In this document: one piece after another, positions 9,720-21,100 of the stretch
How the letters are laid out: every line of letters starts with the position of its first letter
Position numbering within the stretch: position 1 is the first letter of the stretch
NCBI RefSeq assembly: GCF_000003605.2
Contig: NW_003130855.1
Span: 453,447 to 488,402 of the forward strand
Source of the DNA: Saccoglossus kowalevskii
Taxonomy: Eukaryota; Hemichordata; Enteropneusta; Harrimaniidae
DNA: 34,956 bases
Direction of reading: 5' to 3'
Notes under the pieces: generated by a model
Seen by the model: the letters and a program-made list of their open reading frames with translations, nothing else
Told to the model about the DNA's origin: nothing
Databases searched by the model: none
Program-made: the position numbers and the translations under genes

Positions 9720-10300
9720 CCGGAGCCATTTCTCGGACACCCTTTGACCGATCTCGTTCAATCTTGGCATACAGACAATGTATGATGACCTACATATGCA
9801 CGCCAATTAAATATGGCTAGCTGGCAGCCATTTTGTTCTTCAAATTTGCTAAATTCTGATATTGACGTGTTTGAAACTGTTTTTCGGAGCTGAACAGGGT
9901 GATTTTAATCAAACTTTGTATGGTGATCATGCATATTGAGTTATTAGGTGCACGTCACTTTTTTTTTAGCTTTGGCCCAAGATGGCCGACTGACGGCCAT
10001 TTTTTGTCGTTTTTTGTGCTGATTTCTCTGAAAGATATGGCTGAATCACTTAGAAGTTTGTACATAGTTAGTATACTGCAAGGTAACACAACGACATATT
10101 TTGGCCATTTTGTCAAAAAAAAATCCACGTAAAATCACATTCTGTAATAGAATATGTCCGGAACTGTTTTTTTGAGCTGAACACGGCGATATGGCCTGAT
10201 TCAGGTCAAAGTTGAATAGAGCATTTTCAATCAAATTTTGAATGATGACCTTACATATTAAGTTACGGTGCAAGCCATATTTCTTGTGGATATACTTGAA
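9720..10300 (+). repeat. Three diverged repeat units
   Basis: Units near 9720, 9870 and 10159 share GGAGC, a TTCAATC/TTAATCAAA block, TATG.TGA..., ACATAT and GTGCACG/GTGCAAG. Two of them share GAACTGTTTTT..GAGCTGAACA. The ATGGC(C/T)...GGC.GCCATTTTTG motif recalls intronic family A at 1-740, suggesting a distantly related repeat family. No coding capacity. Confidence 0.5.
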
Positions 10301-10876
10301 CAACAGTACCCGACTACATCAGTAGTCAGCAACATAAATTAGGATTCGCATCCATTTCAAAACCATAATCGGGAATGTCATTCACTTGCGAGTTTCCCTA
10401 CTCATTAACTGCAGTATATCGGAATAGAATTATCTTTATGATGCACAGTCCGCCAATCACAATACATGGATTTGTATGACAATACACAGTGCATTGTTCT
10501 TACGTTACTGACAAACGCGTGATTAGTAGACACGTGAAAATTGGTATAATTAACAGTCTGGCAGCTACGGCGAAACGACGTCTGCTAGAATACTTAGTAT
10601 ATCACAAACTCATATGATGCAATACTATGTGATGGCTTACTGTGGTACCTACAAGACATCCACATCATTTGGCCACATTTGAACGTTCTATTTCTATTTT
10701 CACCACCAGTGACTCGCGCCTCCATAAATTATTATGGAGTCAGTGGAGACTGTGGATGGGTACACATGTAATAGTATCTACAAACAAAATGATATGTTGC
10801 TTTCCCACGATGTTTGAATTGTCAACTGCAAGCATATTATGCGGCGTATATCCTGCCGAATAGTAATCAGGTATTA
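10301..10876. other. Non-coding, no feature seen
   Basis: The + frame 10642-10863 has no recognisable domain. Confidence 0.4.
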
Positions 10877-11220
10877 TGTCTATAATAATATGTCTGTAGT
10901 AAGCTCATGTGAAAGAGTCGAGATCTAGAAACTACGTAATCCTTCGAATTCTTGCAGCTATGGGTGGATAACATATAAAATGCATCTAGAGATGTGTAAC
11001 AAAGGTGCAAGCAATCTATTCTAATTGAATATGGAATAGAAAGTTGGAAGCCGGCCATCTTAGTGTCCGGGTGACTAGTAATAAAGTTGTGTATTCAAGT
11101 GTGTGTTCCTTTAGGTCGAACATAGTATTTCTATAGTATAAGATGTATCAGTATCTTTGTACTCCCTAAGCGACCTTCCTAGCATACGGCTCTGTTGCCT
11201 CTATGTGCCTGTACGCAACA
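10877..11220 (+). mobile_element. Candidate solo or 5' long terminal repeat
   Basis: The segment begins TGTC (10877, or TGTCTG at 10891) and ends GCAACA at 11220, the TGT...ACA ends usual for Gypsy-type LTRs. Inside are a TATAAAA box (10974-10980) and AATAAA (11080-11085) with a GT-rich tract just after, in the order expected for U3-R-U5. TGGTGGAGACCCG follows at 11223, fitting a primer binding site because it starts with TGG, complementary to a tRNA 3' CCA. I did not find a second copy of the LTR in the window, so the element is truncated or the call is wrong. It is described as an old retrotransposon relic only. Confidence 0.5.
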
Positions 11221-11222
11221 TA

Positions 11223-11235
11223 TGGTGGAGACCCG
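11223..11235 (+). other. Candidate primer binding site of the LTR element
   Basis: TGGTGGAGACCCG lies two bases after the proposed LTR end. TGG start and position fit; the priming tRNA was not identified. Confidence 0.4.
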
Positions 11236-11309
11236 AATTACGTACTTCTACGCCGAAACTGGTGTCATTAAGAAAAGATAAACGTTCAACGAGTTACAGA
11301 TTGGCGATG

Positions 11310-11615
11310 TGTGGGGAGAACGCTGCTGATAGTCTGACTCAGTTGATGGACGAAATAATACTATCAAAACCGACAAGACAACTTTCAAGAGAGGTACCCG
11401 CAAGGACCGGACCACCAACGCGTTTTATATCTTTGTCAAAGACAGTAAACAATGTAAAAATAATCAAAGATCCAAATAGAAAATCTAAACGTTTGCAAAG
11501 TGAGGGCCATCGGAAACATAAACTGTTGACAGCTGTGACTATATTGTCAGGGGGAAAATATTCGTCTGTCTCTATACACGTCTGCTTGAGGTACCGGACC
11601 AGGAAAGTCACTTAA
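11310..11615 (+). pseudogene. Short ORF after the LTR, gag-like position, unidentified
   Basis: An open frame runs from 11157 through the LTR end. The plausible start is the ATG at about 11308-11310 (MCGENAADSLTQLMDE), giving about 100 residues with a basic middle (DPNRKSKRLQ; GHRKHK) and a stop at 11613-11615. No zinc knuckle, protease or polymerase motif is present. Its place just after the primer-binding-site-like motif is what suggests a 5' truncated gag; nothing in the residues proves it. The sequence changes character at 11621, where a repeat shared with 13187 begins. Confidence 0.3.
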
Positions 11616-11620
11616 GCTTC

Positions 11621-11675
11621 ACAGATATAACACAGCCATTCACTAGTAACCAGCTAAATAAGTCGGTCAACAAAT
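11621..11675 (+). repeat. 55-bp direct repeat, copy 1
   Basis: Matches 13187-13241 with one mismatch (AAGTCGGTCAA against AAGTCAGTCAA). The match starts sharply at ACAGATATAACACAGCC and stops sharply after CAACAAAT. Confidence 0.85.
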
Positions 11676-13186
11676 ACGCGAAAACTAATTCACGACACAT
11701 CCCTTCACCCAAACTAAGCTTATGCCGCCTGGCATAACACATTCATAAATCAAAGATACCATCATCTACTCATCACTCGTCATACGGGTTAAATACAATA
11801 TTAATAAAAGGTATAAATTAAAAGAGTAAAACACACTGATTAAATACAATAGTTAGAAAATCACAAAAACAACTGTTATAAATCTAAATATCCTACTCTT
11901 TCAGGGAGGGGCTCAAACTGTCCCGTTTTCCTCAAAACAGTCCGCCGACATAAGCCCTTTGCTGCACTCTCTCCCGTTACTAAGTTTACAAACTCTATAT
12001 CAAAAGGTCAAAAAACTAAGGCGTGGTGTAACCATTTGATCGGCCAATCGCGGCCGTCGACAGCACGATCACGTGATTACCAGGGATGCGTCTCGTGGTT
12101 GAAGCATTGCAACCGGACACTAATAAACAATGAATAAACAATATATTAATCAAACTCCTGTTATATACGCTCATAATCATCACACTGAATACACAAGTCG
12201 TTAATCGAAACAAAAGTCTTAACCGTGTGGAAACAGAATTCAAAGACAAAGTCGCTATCATAGCACTTTACTCCTCTGACAATTAAGATAGAAAAGTCTA
12301 AAACGATAGACACTACTAAGTTACATATAAACCTGTTATCATGAACAAAAGCTTGCATCATCAAACAATACGTACATAGACGCACTATACTCTCATTTCA
12401 AAAAGATATCAAAAACGTTACAAAAGTGCCTCTCAAATCAATAAATTCAAACTCTCAAAGTGTATGAACTATTCCAAAAACAACGCATTAATCGACAACT
12501 CTGAAAAACTCTTAAAAACTCAATAAAACCTCAAAAACTCATATTCTGTACTCATAAACTTCTTAAAAACTCAAAACTGCGTGTTGCAAATACTTCGTCC
12601 ACTGAGAAACGTTTAAATTTACCATCATAAAGGACCTCACAAAGTCATCAAATATCAGTTCAAAACAAAGATCTGGGAAGTCCCTTAAGCTTTAGAGTCA
12701 AATAGACGCACACAACGAAATATATGTTTCAATAGCTAGTCTTTAGCCACATCGAGAACGCCTCAGGGCAACTGCCTCGTCCGAGACTCTGCCCAGGACT
12801 GACTCATCTGGAACTCTGCCCAGAACTGACCAAGACTCTCTCGCCTCGTGGAGCTCTCTCTGGGACCAAGGACTTAGACCATTTATTACGCATCAAAACT
12901 TAACCAATTACAAAGAAGTTTAAAGACCATTGGCGGATTTAGATGGGGACGGAGTGGACCGTGGCCCCTATTTTTAACAACCAACAGGGCTTCAGGCCAT
13001 CGGCGCTCGCGAACTTGGCCTTAGTACTAGGACACGTCATATCTTTTGATTAATCGTCCGCTATATTCATAACTGCAAATACCCAACTGTCAGAAATAGC
13101 ACTCCGGATGGCGATGGTTATATCGTAATTAGTTCCAAATCACTGAGTCAAGTTCCATCAAGGACTTTGTATGAGCCTAAATGATG
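11676..13186. other. Non-coding segment between the two 55-bp repeats
   Basis: AT-rich, with many AAAACTC-type motifs on the + strand around 12470-12560. A diverged 25-bp tandem pair (ACTCTGCCCAG.ACTGAC) lies at about 12783-12834. A short hairpin (TTATGCC-GCCT-GGCATAA) lies near 11720. No gene seen. Confidence 0.5.
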
Positions 13187-13241
13187 ACAGATATAACACA
13201 GCCATTCACTAGTAACCAGCTAAATAAGTCAGTCAACAAAT
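13187..13241 (+). repeat. 55-bp direct repeat, copy 2
   Basis: Second copy of 11621-11675 (54 of 55 identical), in the same orientation. Confidence 0.85.
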
Positions 13242-13271
13242 TCAATGCAAAAAATAATAGTGCTTGATATA

Positions 13272-13472
13272 TTGGAGACATGTTTGTAAATGCAATAGTA
13301 CTTAAGATATTGGAGACACGCATATTTAATGAGTTCATTGACCATATATGGTCATTGAACATGGTAGCAATTTCTTTTGTCCAATGCCTTAAATATAGCA
13401 TTGGTTCCATGTTTGTATATGCAATAGTGTTTGAGATAATAGGACATGCATATTTAATAAGTTCTATGACCA
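13272..13472 (+). repeat. Diverged direct duplication with a palindrome
   Basis: 13272-13345 and 13401-13472 share CATGTTTGTA.ATGCAATAGT, GCATATTTAAT.AGTTC and TGACCAT. Between them a 28-bp near-palindrome (centre CCATATATGG, arms GTTCA/TGAAC) lies at about 13333-13360. Short frames on both strands here follow from this structure. Confidence 0.55.
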
Positions 13473-13512
13473 TTTTTGATCAACTCCTCGACAAATCAGG
13501 ACAATTTTTTTA

Positions 13513-13602
13513 GGCAGTCATGACACTGTTTATCTCTACAGGTATGCTAAGTTTCATGTCAGTAATTTTATGACCATATAAGGGGAAAAATATGGCGGCA
13601 AA
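13513..13602 (+). repeat. Perfect 90-bp direct repeat, copy 1
   Basis: Identical, as far as I can read, to 13823-13912. Starts GGCAGTCATGACACTG and ends ATATGGCGGCAAA. Confidence 0.9.
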
Positions 13603-13822
13603 GGTCACATGTTCGCATTTCGTTCATGAATATTGGTAAGTACATACCACAGGTGCTACATAAACAAATTTGGAGATCCCAGACCCTCAGAAAGTGGTGC
13701 AATCGCGCTCTTCCGGGTTTTACTAAATCCAAGTTGGCGGTCGAATGGCGTCACATATTGAAAATCGGAAACGTTTTAGACAATTGAATATCGATTGTGT
13801 CTGTAAAGTTTCAGATCAAGTG
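13603..13822 (+). other. Spacer between the 90-bp repeats
   Basis: 220 bp with no feature of its own. With one repeat it makes a 310-bp period. Confidence 0.5.
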
Positions 13823-13912
13823 GGCAGTCATGACACTGTTTATCTCTACAGGTATGCTAAGTTTCATGTCAGTAATTTTATGACCATATAAGGGGAAAAA
13901 TATGGCGGCAAA
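13823..13912 (+). repeat. Perfect 90-bp direct repeat, copy 2
   Basis: Second copy of 13513-13602 at an offset of 310 bp. The flanking sequence differs on both sides. Confidence 0.9.
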
Positions 13913-16900
13913 AATATGTCTTGGAGAAGAAGTGTTCAGTTGAAAAGCGGCAGAATAAGAATAATACACATTACAATAACAAAAGACTTTCGATGCTGAC
14001 GTAAAATTCAGGTTAATTAGATATATGAGTGAGTTGAAATGATTAGAAATTATTACTGAGACGTCTGGGGAATAACTAAGTTGTATATGTGTTAGCGTGT
14101 ATATGTGTGTGTGTGTGTGTGAAGCGAAGTGTGAATGTGAGGATATATAACTCTCGTGCAGTGATGCAAACCTATACACTTACTGCATGAGTCAAGCCGC
14201 TCGCTGGCCCGAGATCTTTTCATGAAATATGTAAAATGTGATTATTTGCACTGCGTCTAGTTACTAATCTGTTTTCCGGTGCATAATATTTCAATCAACA
14301 CAAAAATGGATAGATAGATTTAAACTGGATATCTGGCAGGGTAAATGGTTTGCCGGCATTTACATTACAATCCGGGGATTTGGAAGGAAAAGCTGTTGAA
14401 TGGAAAGTAATAGAATGGCCAACCATTCACAATGTTTCTGAACTACGGAGATTGTTGAAGAGATGTGTACTAGGGGAAGGGGTTATGTATGTATTATATG
14501 TGTGGTTGTATGGCGAATAAAAAGATAAATATTTGGGAATGGAGAACTGATGTTAAGTCATACAAACGCCTAGCCTGCCTGCAACCCATTATCGTATACC
14601 AGTACACGCGAATTTATCATGGACGAATAAGCGATTGAGAGATGAAAATAACTTGTATAATGCGCGGCAAGTTTGCCACCAAACCGTTATCATATACTAG
14701 TAGTACCGGGAATTTGCAAATTCTTGATAGACCAATGAGTACTAGTAATCAAGAAATAAAATTACGTTGAGTTGATTAATTAGGAATAAAATGATTAACG
14801 GATAGAGGATCGTATCATTTTGAATGAAAACAGACCACACATATGAAAAACCGATAAATTGCGCAGACATGTACTTGAAAGAGTTAAAACACTACAATGC
14901 TTTTACAAAATGATTATCACATTTAAAAATAGCCTGAATGTGTTTAAAAAGGGGTATGATAAATACAGAGCCATGAATCTAATAAGAAAATTAGAATGAA
15001 TTTTAGCTCTGTAAGCGTGTGGTGACTGCTAATATGGTTAACTGTGGGACAAGAATGTATTGCAAAAGTATCGAAGAAAAGGGCATTGAGCTGTAGTAAA
15101 AAAAAAAATCGTTTGAGTTTGGGGCAAGCACATTTGTTACCCGATCGAATTGTGAGTCGCAACTAGTGTGAATTGAATTGATGAATTATTTGCGAAGCGA
15201 GTGGTAGTTTCTACACAAGTACACGTCCACACACAACCAATTTTACAATGCGCGATTATCTACACTCTGCCAACAAGACGTAGTTCCTTAACGAACCACT
15301 CATCAGTGAATATTTGTCTTGAAATTAATCCTGAAATTTCAGAGAAAAATGTATTTTGGCACAATACATACAAATTGATTAAAGTTATTGCCGGTATATA
15401 CTCAACAAATGCATTTACAGAACTTTTTCGGTCCAAATGTAACGAACAAGTGATCAGACCATGTAAAAAATCATGACACTCAGCCATTACATAAATAGGG
15501 CGTCTTGAAATTTGAAAAAAAGATAATGCGTGTGGTTCCCGGAATCTCCCCCAGTTATAATACATGGATAGTGAACAACAGCGCAGCGGCTAATTAATTG
15601 ATGTTATAGTCGAGACCGACACCACATGTGTGCAGAATGCAACGTTACACCTTGTAGCGTCTTGTGAATGTGTTTATTAAGATCATTGTAGACGTTTGTT
15701 TTGTTTATACGTGTTCAAATCTGATGCTTGAAGCACGTTATCTCTGGTTCAATATTTCAATATACTTTTTCATATATGTCAGCGGCGTTTTCTCAGGAGT
15801 TGTGTAAAGTCAGTGACTGAATTGGCTTCCGTCATGTATTCCTCCTTCTAGAGCAAACATATTTCTTATAATCTCGTAGGTGTAATCTGATGGTGATAGG
15901 TGCCCATGTACAGTTTACGATTTCCTAGAAATGCGTTCATAACTCTGATGTATAATAATATAAGTGTTGTGATATTTTGGCATTCATTTTGTAAGTATGT
16001 GAAATGGGAATAACATTCTCATCCGTACGGCAGATCAATAAACAAAAGGTGCCTAGAAAAATGAATAAAATATTAATCAGATGGTTTCTGTATGAAACCA
16101 GATCTTTACATGGACAACATAAATGCGATTTAAACGATCTTATTCAAAGGATTTGCTTCACTTACTAGTTTTTATTTATTTCGGATTTGAATCATTTTTC
16201 TGAAAGGTAATTTGTTAACATCGAACAGAACAGTATTACGTTTCGCCATGGACTTGCTCATAAAACAAATGATGACATTCTTCATGTGTAAAATTGTAGA
16301 ATTGCGGTGTTTGTCGAATTGGTTTCACTAAAGCAACGGATCTGCATCCCTCATATGAAGACGCTGCGTCGTAACTGTACATTTAATTATTTAGATAAAA
16401 GATCAAATCACTAAAATCCTCACATGATGAGAACCATATACTACTATAACATCTGCTATTCGAAGGACACCTGGAGTACATGTTGAAATGTATCCGTTAC
16501 AACCCAGTAGACAAGACAGCTTTTTACCATTATGTAATTCTATGCAAAGGAAAGAATTGTTATGTATTCACAATATGAAAAATATACGATAAATGTCTGT
16601 GTTATTGATTATTTTCAACTAAATTATACATACACATATGAATAGCCGAGAGACTAGAATGGTACTTGATAAATGTGGCCTATATTCACCGGGTTAGCGA
16701 GAAAGAGGATAGCAATAATAGTTTTTTGAAAAACAAGAACAGAATTGATTTTCAGTGAGTTAAGAAGAAAATTGTTTCCAAGGAACTCGTAGCTTGTTTG
16801 TGCGAGTCTCCCGGGCAACCATTGACACGTTCATATCAACGAGGTTTAACAAGCTAGATTCGACAAACCGGTGACTAAATGCCTACAGTCGTTTAATATA

Positions 16901-17992
16901 TCTGGTATTTTCAGGTAACTAAAACAGTTCCTTGTTAACATTATCACATAGCATTATGTTAACAATATTATCAAAATATTAAACCATTTATCTTTATATT
17001 TGTGTGTGTTGATCACGATTTGTAAAATACGCACGTACTACAATACATAATTTAATTGTGAAGACTGTTTGTTCGTCCACTAGAATCTCCCTAAAGAGGT
17101 TCACGCACAGGTCTTTATTTTCAAGCATGGTTTGAGTGGATGGACAAGGATTTGTTTTGATCCGATGCTTATATTGCCAATTTATCGCTATTATACTTCT
17201 TATTAAAATTACATATTTAGATTAAGCATCCACATGCTACAGTTGAATGGGTATTATATTGGACTGTTGTTAACACGTGACATCTGTGGTCTACAGTTGC
17301 AATGTTCGAACAGGTACAATCGAATATAATTGTTCATTGATTGTTTTTGATTGATTAACATGCATTATAATACCAGCATTCCCTGGAATGAAACAATAGT
17401 CAGCTTTAATTGTGTGTACAGTTTAGAATGATGAATGTATGCAAACTTAAATATAAACATACGATAGAATATGCTGAATAGTAATTCATTCTGACGTACT
17501 TACTTTGTGTCGCCACGTGTTGTCAAATCATATTAACGGGCTGTGCTGTCCGTATCACATATACCTATCGGAATTCTCAGCGGACTCGCAACAAAAGATA
17601 CCATGCCGCGACCTCACACACAGTCCTAATTAAAACTACGCATTGCCTGCGGGATGTACAGGCCCCTGTGATCTGCCCGTTGACGGTGGTATTCCGAGAT
17701 TGAAACGCCAACGCAAATAATTTTACCAGGCTATTATTTCATGGTGATTTTGAGATGAATGTGCTAGCTTGAAATAAATATTATAATATTTAAAACCAGC
17801 CTACTTCGTAAAAAAACTAACTTACATAACACATGTTTGCAATAAACATGTTCTAATATAACTTTCTGAAACTGCCTGAGGTTGTGTCTTGAGTTATAAG
17901 AAAAATTATTATTTTACTATGTGTAACTACGGAGAAGATTCTCGAGTATTTATTGGATATATATACCACTTATATATTTCCCATTCGCCCTC
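13913..17992. other. Long non-coding stretch, no gene seen
   Basis: AT-rich. Short frames at 14944-15162, 15201-15476 and 15260-15565 lack domains and splice context. 17520-17720 is less AT-rich than its surroundings (GCCGCGACC, GCCTGCGGGATG, CCCGTTGACGG) and may hold a regulatory element, but no gene was identified. Confidence 0.5.
14104..14121 (+). repeat. (TG)9 microsatellite
   Basis: Nine uninterrupted TG units. Confidence 0.9.
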
Positions 17993-18177
17993 AACACGTT
18001 ATTATTTCAAAATGGAATAATTTTTTCACAATGGAATTATATATAGCAGGAAAACTTATATATATTATCATCACATTACTACATTATCACACATTTCGTG
18101 CATAAATGAAATAAACATGGCCAAAATGATTCCATTGTGAAAAAGTTATTCCATTTTGAAAAAATAACGTGTTCCTC
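17989..18177. mobile_element. MITE with 45-bp terminal inverted repeats
   Basis: Left arm 17993-18037 (AACACGTTATTATTTC...) and right arm 18129-18173 are inverse complements with two mismatches over 45 bp. CCTC flanks both sides (17989-17992 and 18174-18177), consistent with a 4-bp target duplication. Each arm is itself two related 19-bp units (ATTCCATTGTGAAAAAGTT and ATTCCATTTTGAAAAAATA on the right). The 91-bp interior is non-coding. The superfamily is not assigned. A transcript across it would fold into a long hairpin. Confidence 0.8.
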
Positions 18178-21100
18178 GTATCTGTGGCATATTAAGCATA
18201 TTAATGTGTCATTCATTTTTTATGTGAGGTAATTTGCAAGCATATCACTCAAAAAAAAGTGTTGTGTTAATCGGATTTAACGAGATTACCTTCCCACGAA
18301 TTAACACATGCGACATGGGAAAAGATAAAGCCAAACCACAAATGAAAACACATCAGAGCGTATGATATTTGATGCGTCAACTGTGCATGTCCTCTCGGTA
18401 GTCCACAATCGGAACTGTTAGAAATATTCGTGACTTCTTCGGAGACTATATTGAGATAGAACTACATGTTTCGGCGTAGTCAGCAATGACGTAAGTATAA
18501 AGTGAGTGTAAAGTAATAATGTAAGAATCTAGTTAACTATGGCGAAACATCTCAAAATGAAAATGCAAACATTGTTGCACTATTGTAAACATTACGCTGT
18601 GCTTATCGAAAGAAACAATCATAATTTGATGAATGTGCACAATTACAAGGTCGTGTATGGAAACATTTAAACATGATACACCTGTACCAACACTTTATGT
18701 TTGGCCATTATTAAATTGTCATATATATGTTTCATGATGATGTGGCGCTTGTATCTTCTGCTTCTGCTGTATCGGTGTTAGGATTGGTTAAGATTGGTTA
18801 AAGAGAACGTTGCTCAGCTGGTTTCACTGTTGCCTATTTTAGATTTAGAAATTAGAAAAAAATGCCCGAAAATGTCATCATGCAGATCAAGTATTTGGGA
18901 TCAGGGTTTAAAATTTATCAAAACATAGACTCTAAATCCAAGTTCACCTTATCTGCAAGACAAGTTACCCCGTATTAGGAAAAATGTGTACTTTCAAACA
19001 AGTGCTGATACGTTTTGGAACGTGTTATAATACGGCTTTTACTGTACAGAAAGTAGATGTGTGTAAGTATTACAAAATTTAATTGCCGCTGTGCACACCC
19101 GCCAATTGTACGATACAATCACTATACGTTTGTAAGATGTGTTAATGTTTTCATCCCACGACAACTTTATAGGCTGCAAAAATAGTTTAAGCTAAATGAT
19201 TATCCGATTTGGTCATCAACAATTACGTAATAATAACAATTTAAAAAAAATATTCTTTTGTTCATATTACAGTTTTTAATTATTGAATAAGTGCATTATT
19301 TATGAATAATGGCATTTTGTAGAGTAAACATTCTTTTTCGACACATATGTATATGTCTAAGTACATATATAATGAAGGTGCTTATGTATGTTGTATTTGA
19401 CGATTACAATGTTTGTCTGAATATAATTTGAAGGAATATTTTTCCCAATAGAACAAGTGATATTTATAATAATATTGTATTATACTACACATTATATATT
19501 TGGTTTGTTGTATCCGACCGCCATTATATTGTACTGTATTGTACATTCCATAAATCAAAAAATGATTTAATTTGCGATAAAAATAAACAATGCAAAATTT
19601 AAAAATGTGGCATCAAATGAGAGTGAACAAAGTATATTATTATACCTCATAGTCCTGTCAGCCAATCAGATTCACGCATTTGGCGGTCAATACATTTGTG
19701 TATGATCTGCTTAGCAAGGTATCCTGCATTATCTGGGATTATGTGAATACGTAGCTGGGGCTGATAACTTGAATTTCTTACGACGTATAGGGCTTTTGTT
19801 TATTTCATCAAGGAAATGTAATTACTCTTTGTGTATCTTACATACATTCATATTCCATTAAATTCTGAAATGTCAAACATTAACCCCGTAGCACCTCGTA
19901 TCTTGACGACATATTACTTTTACAAACGCACGAAGCGCCGCGCTGTGCGCTTCTCGAACACAGCCGTTTGCTGAACGACGCCCCAATGCGCATCAGAACA
20001 CGGAACCAAGATGCACGCTGCTTGGTCTTAAGTGTATGTTAACATCATCTTCATCATCATCACCACCACCACCACCACCATCACTATGCATGCTATTTAG
20101 TTATACTGTCAAATTATACAAACTATGCAACGAACTCAATCACAACGGTGGCGTACGTAGGCAAAGTTTACGATTGACAGAGACAGAATTGCAGTTCGAA
20201 TACCCAAAACCCGCGGCATGCATCAAACAAAACAGTGAAAACAAACATAGCAAACAGACTATTGCCGAGTATTGTGTGCGTAATGTAATTGGCTGTCAGA
20301 GTCTTGAGGCATAATAAATAACAATGGACTTAAATAAAAAAAATGCCAACAAAGATAACGAAAGGAAACCAGCAAAAGCGCAGACTGTCTGTCACAATGC
20401 ATTACAGGTAATATTTCTCGAAAAAAAGTGAAAAAACGGAAACTAACTGAGAAATATAAAAAAGTGCCGACAAATAACTCCGCATTATGTTAGCAATTTG
20501 AATTTCCATCGCGCGAATGTTATGAAAATGAAATATAGTGTGTTATTTAAGAGACGAAAACACGTAAACAGTCACGTAATATTTTAGTGATTTAATGATC
20601 AACTGCAAAAAATATGGATTTCAGTATTTTAATTAAACTAGATAATCAAAATCAAACAAACTAATCTGTCTGCAAGTCACAATACCACGCATTGTAGACC
20701 ATCAGTTCGCTCACTGCGCTGAATTAGAATAAATATCATCTCGTTGACAATCCAATCAATAAACCACTATGGCAATTCACTGTTAAAAACGTACTCGCCT
20801 CAGTTACGTACATACTTACACGACTGCAAACCTAAACCAAGATTCAGAAATCTTATGATTAATAATCTAACAATCAGAAGTTTGTTATTATACGAAAACA
20901 AATCAAAATGAACTTTGACTAAGGATTTTTTACTAAAAAATGATGAAAAAATATTTTTATAAAGTGAGTTTCTGCTAAATACTACTATAGGCATGAGTTA
21001 CCTACGTATCGTGTTCCTAAATCTAGATATCGACATGACGACAATCACCATGGCGACCATTTAATCATCCAACTTATATATCCACGCTTTTCGTCAATTT

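Noticed and set aside
15260-15565. 101-residue minus-strand frame overlapping a 91-residue plus-strand frame
   Set aside because: No recognisable domain, no splice context and no codon signal strong enough to separate the two strands.
20036-20314. 92-residue plus-strand frame with Ser and Pro runs
   Set aside because: The start is a triplet microsatellite and the rest has no domain.
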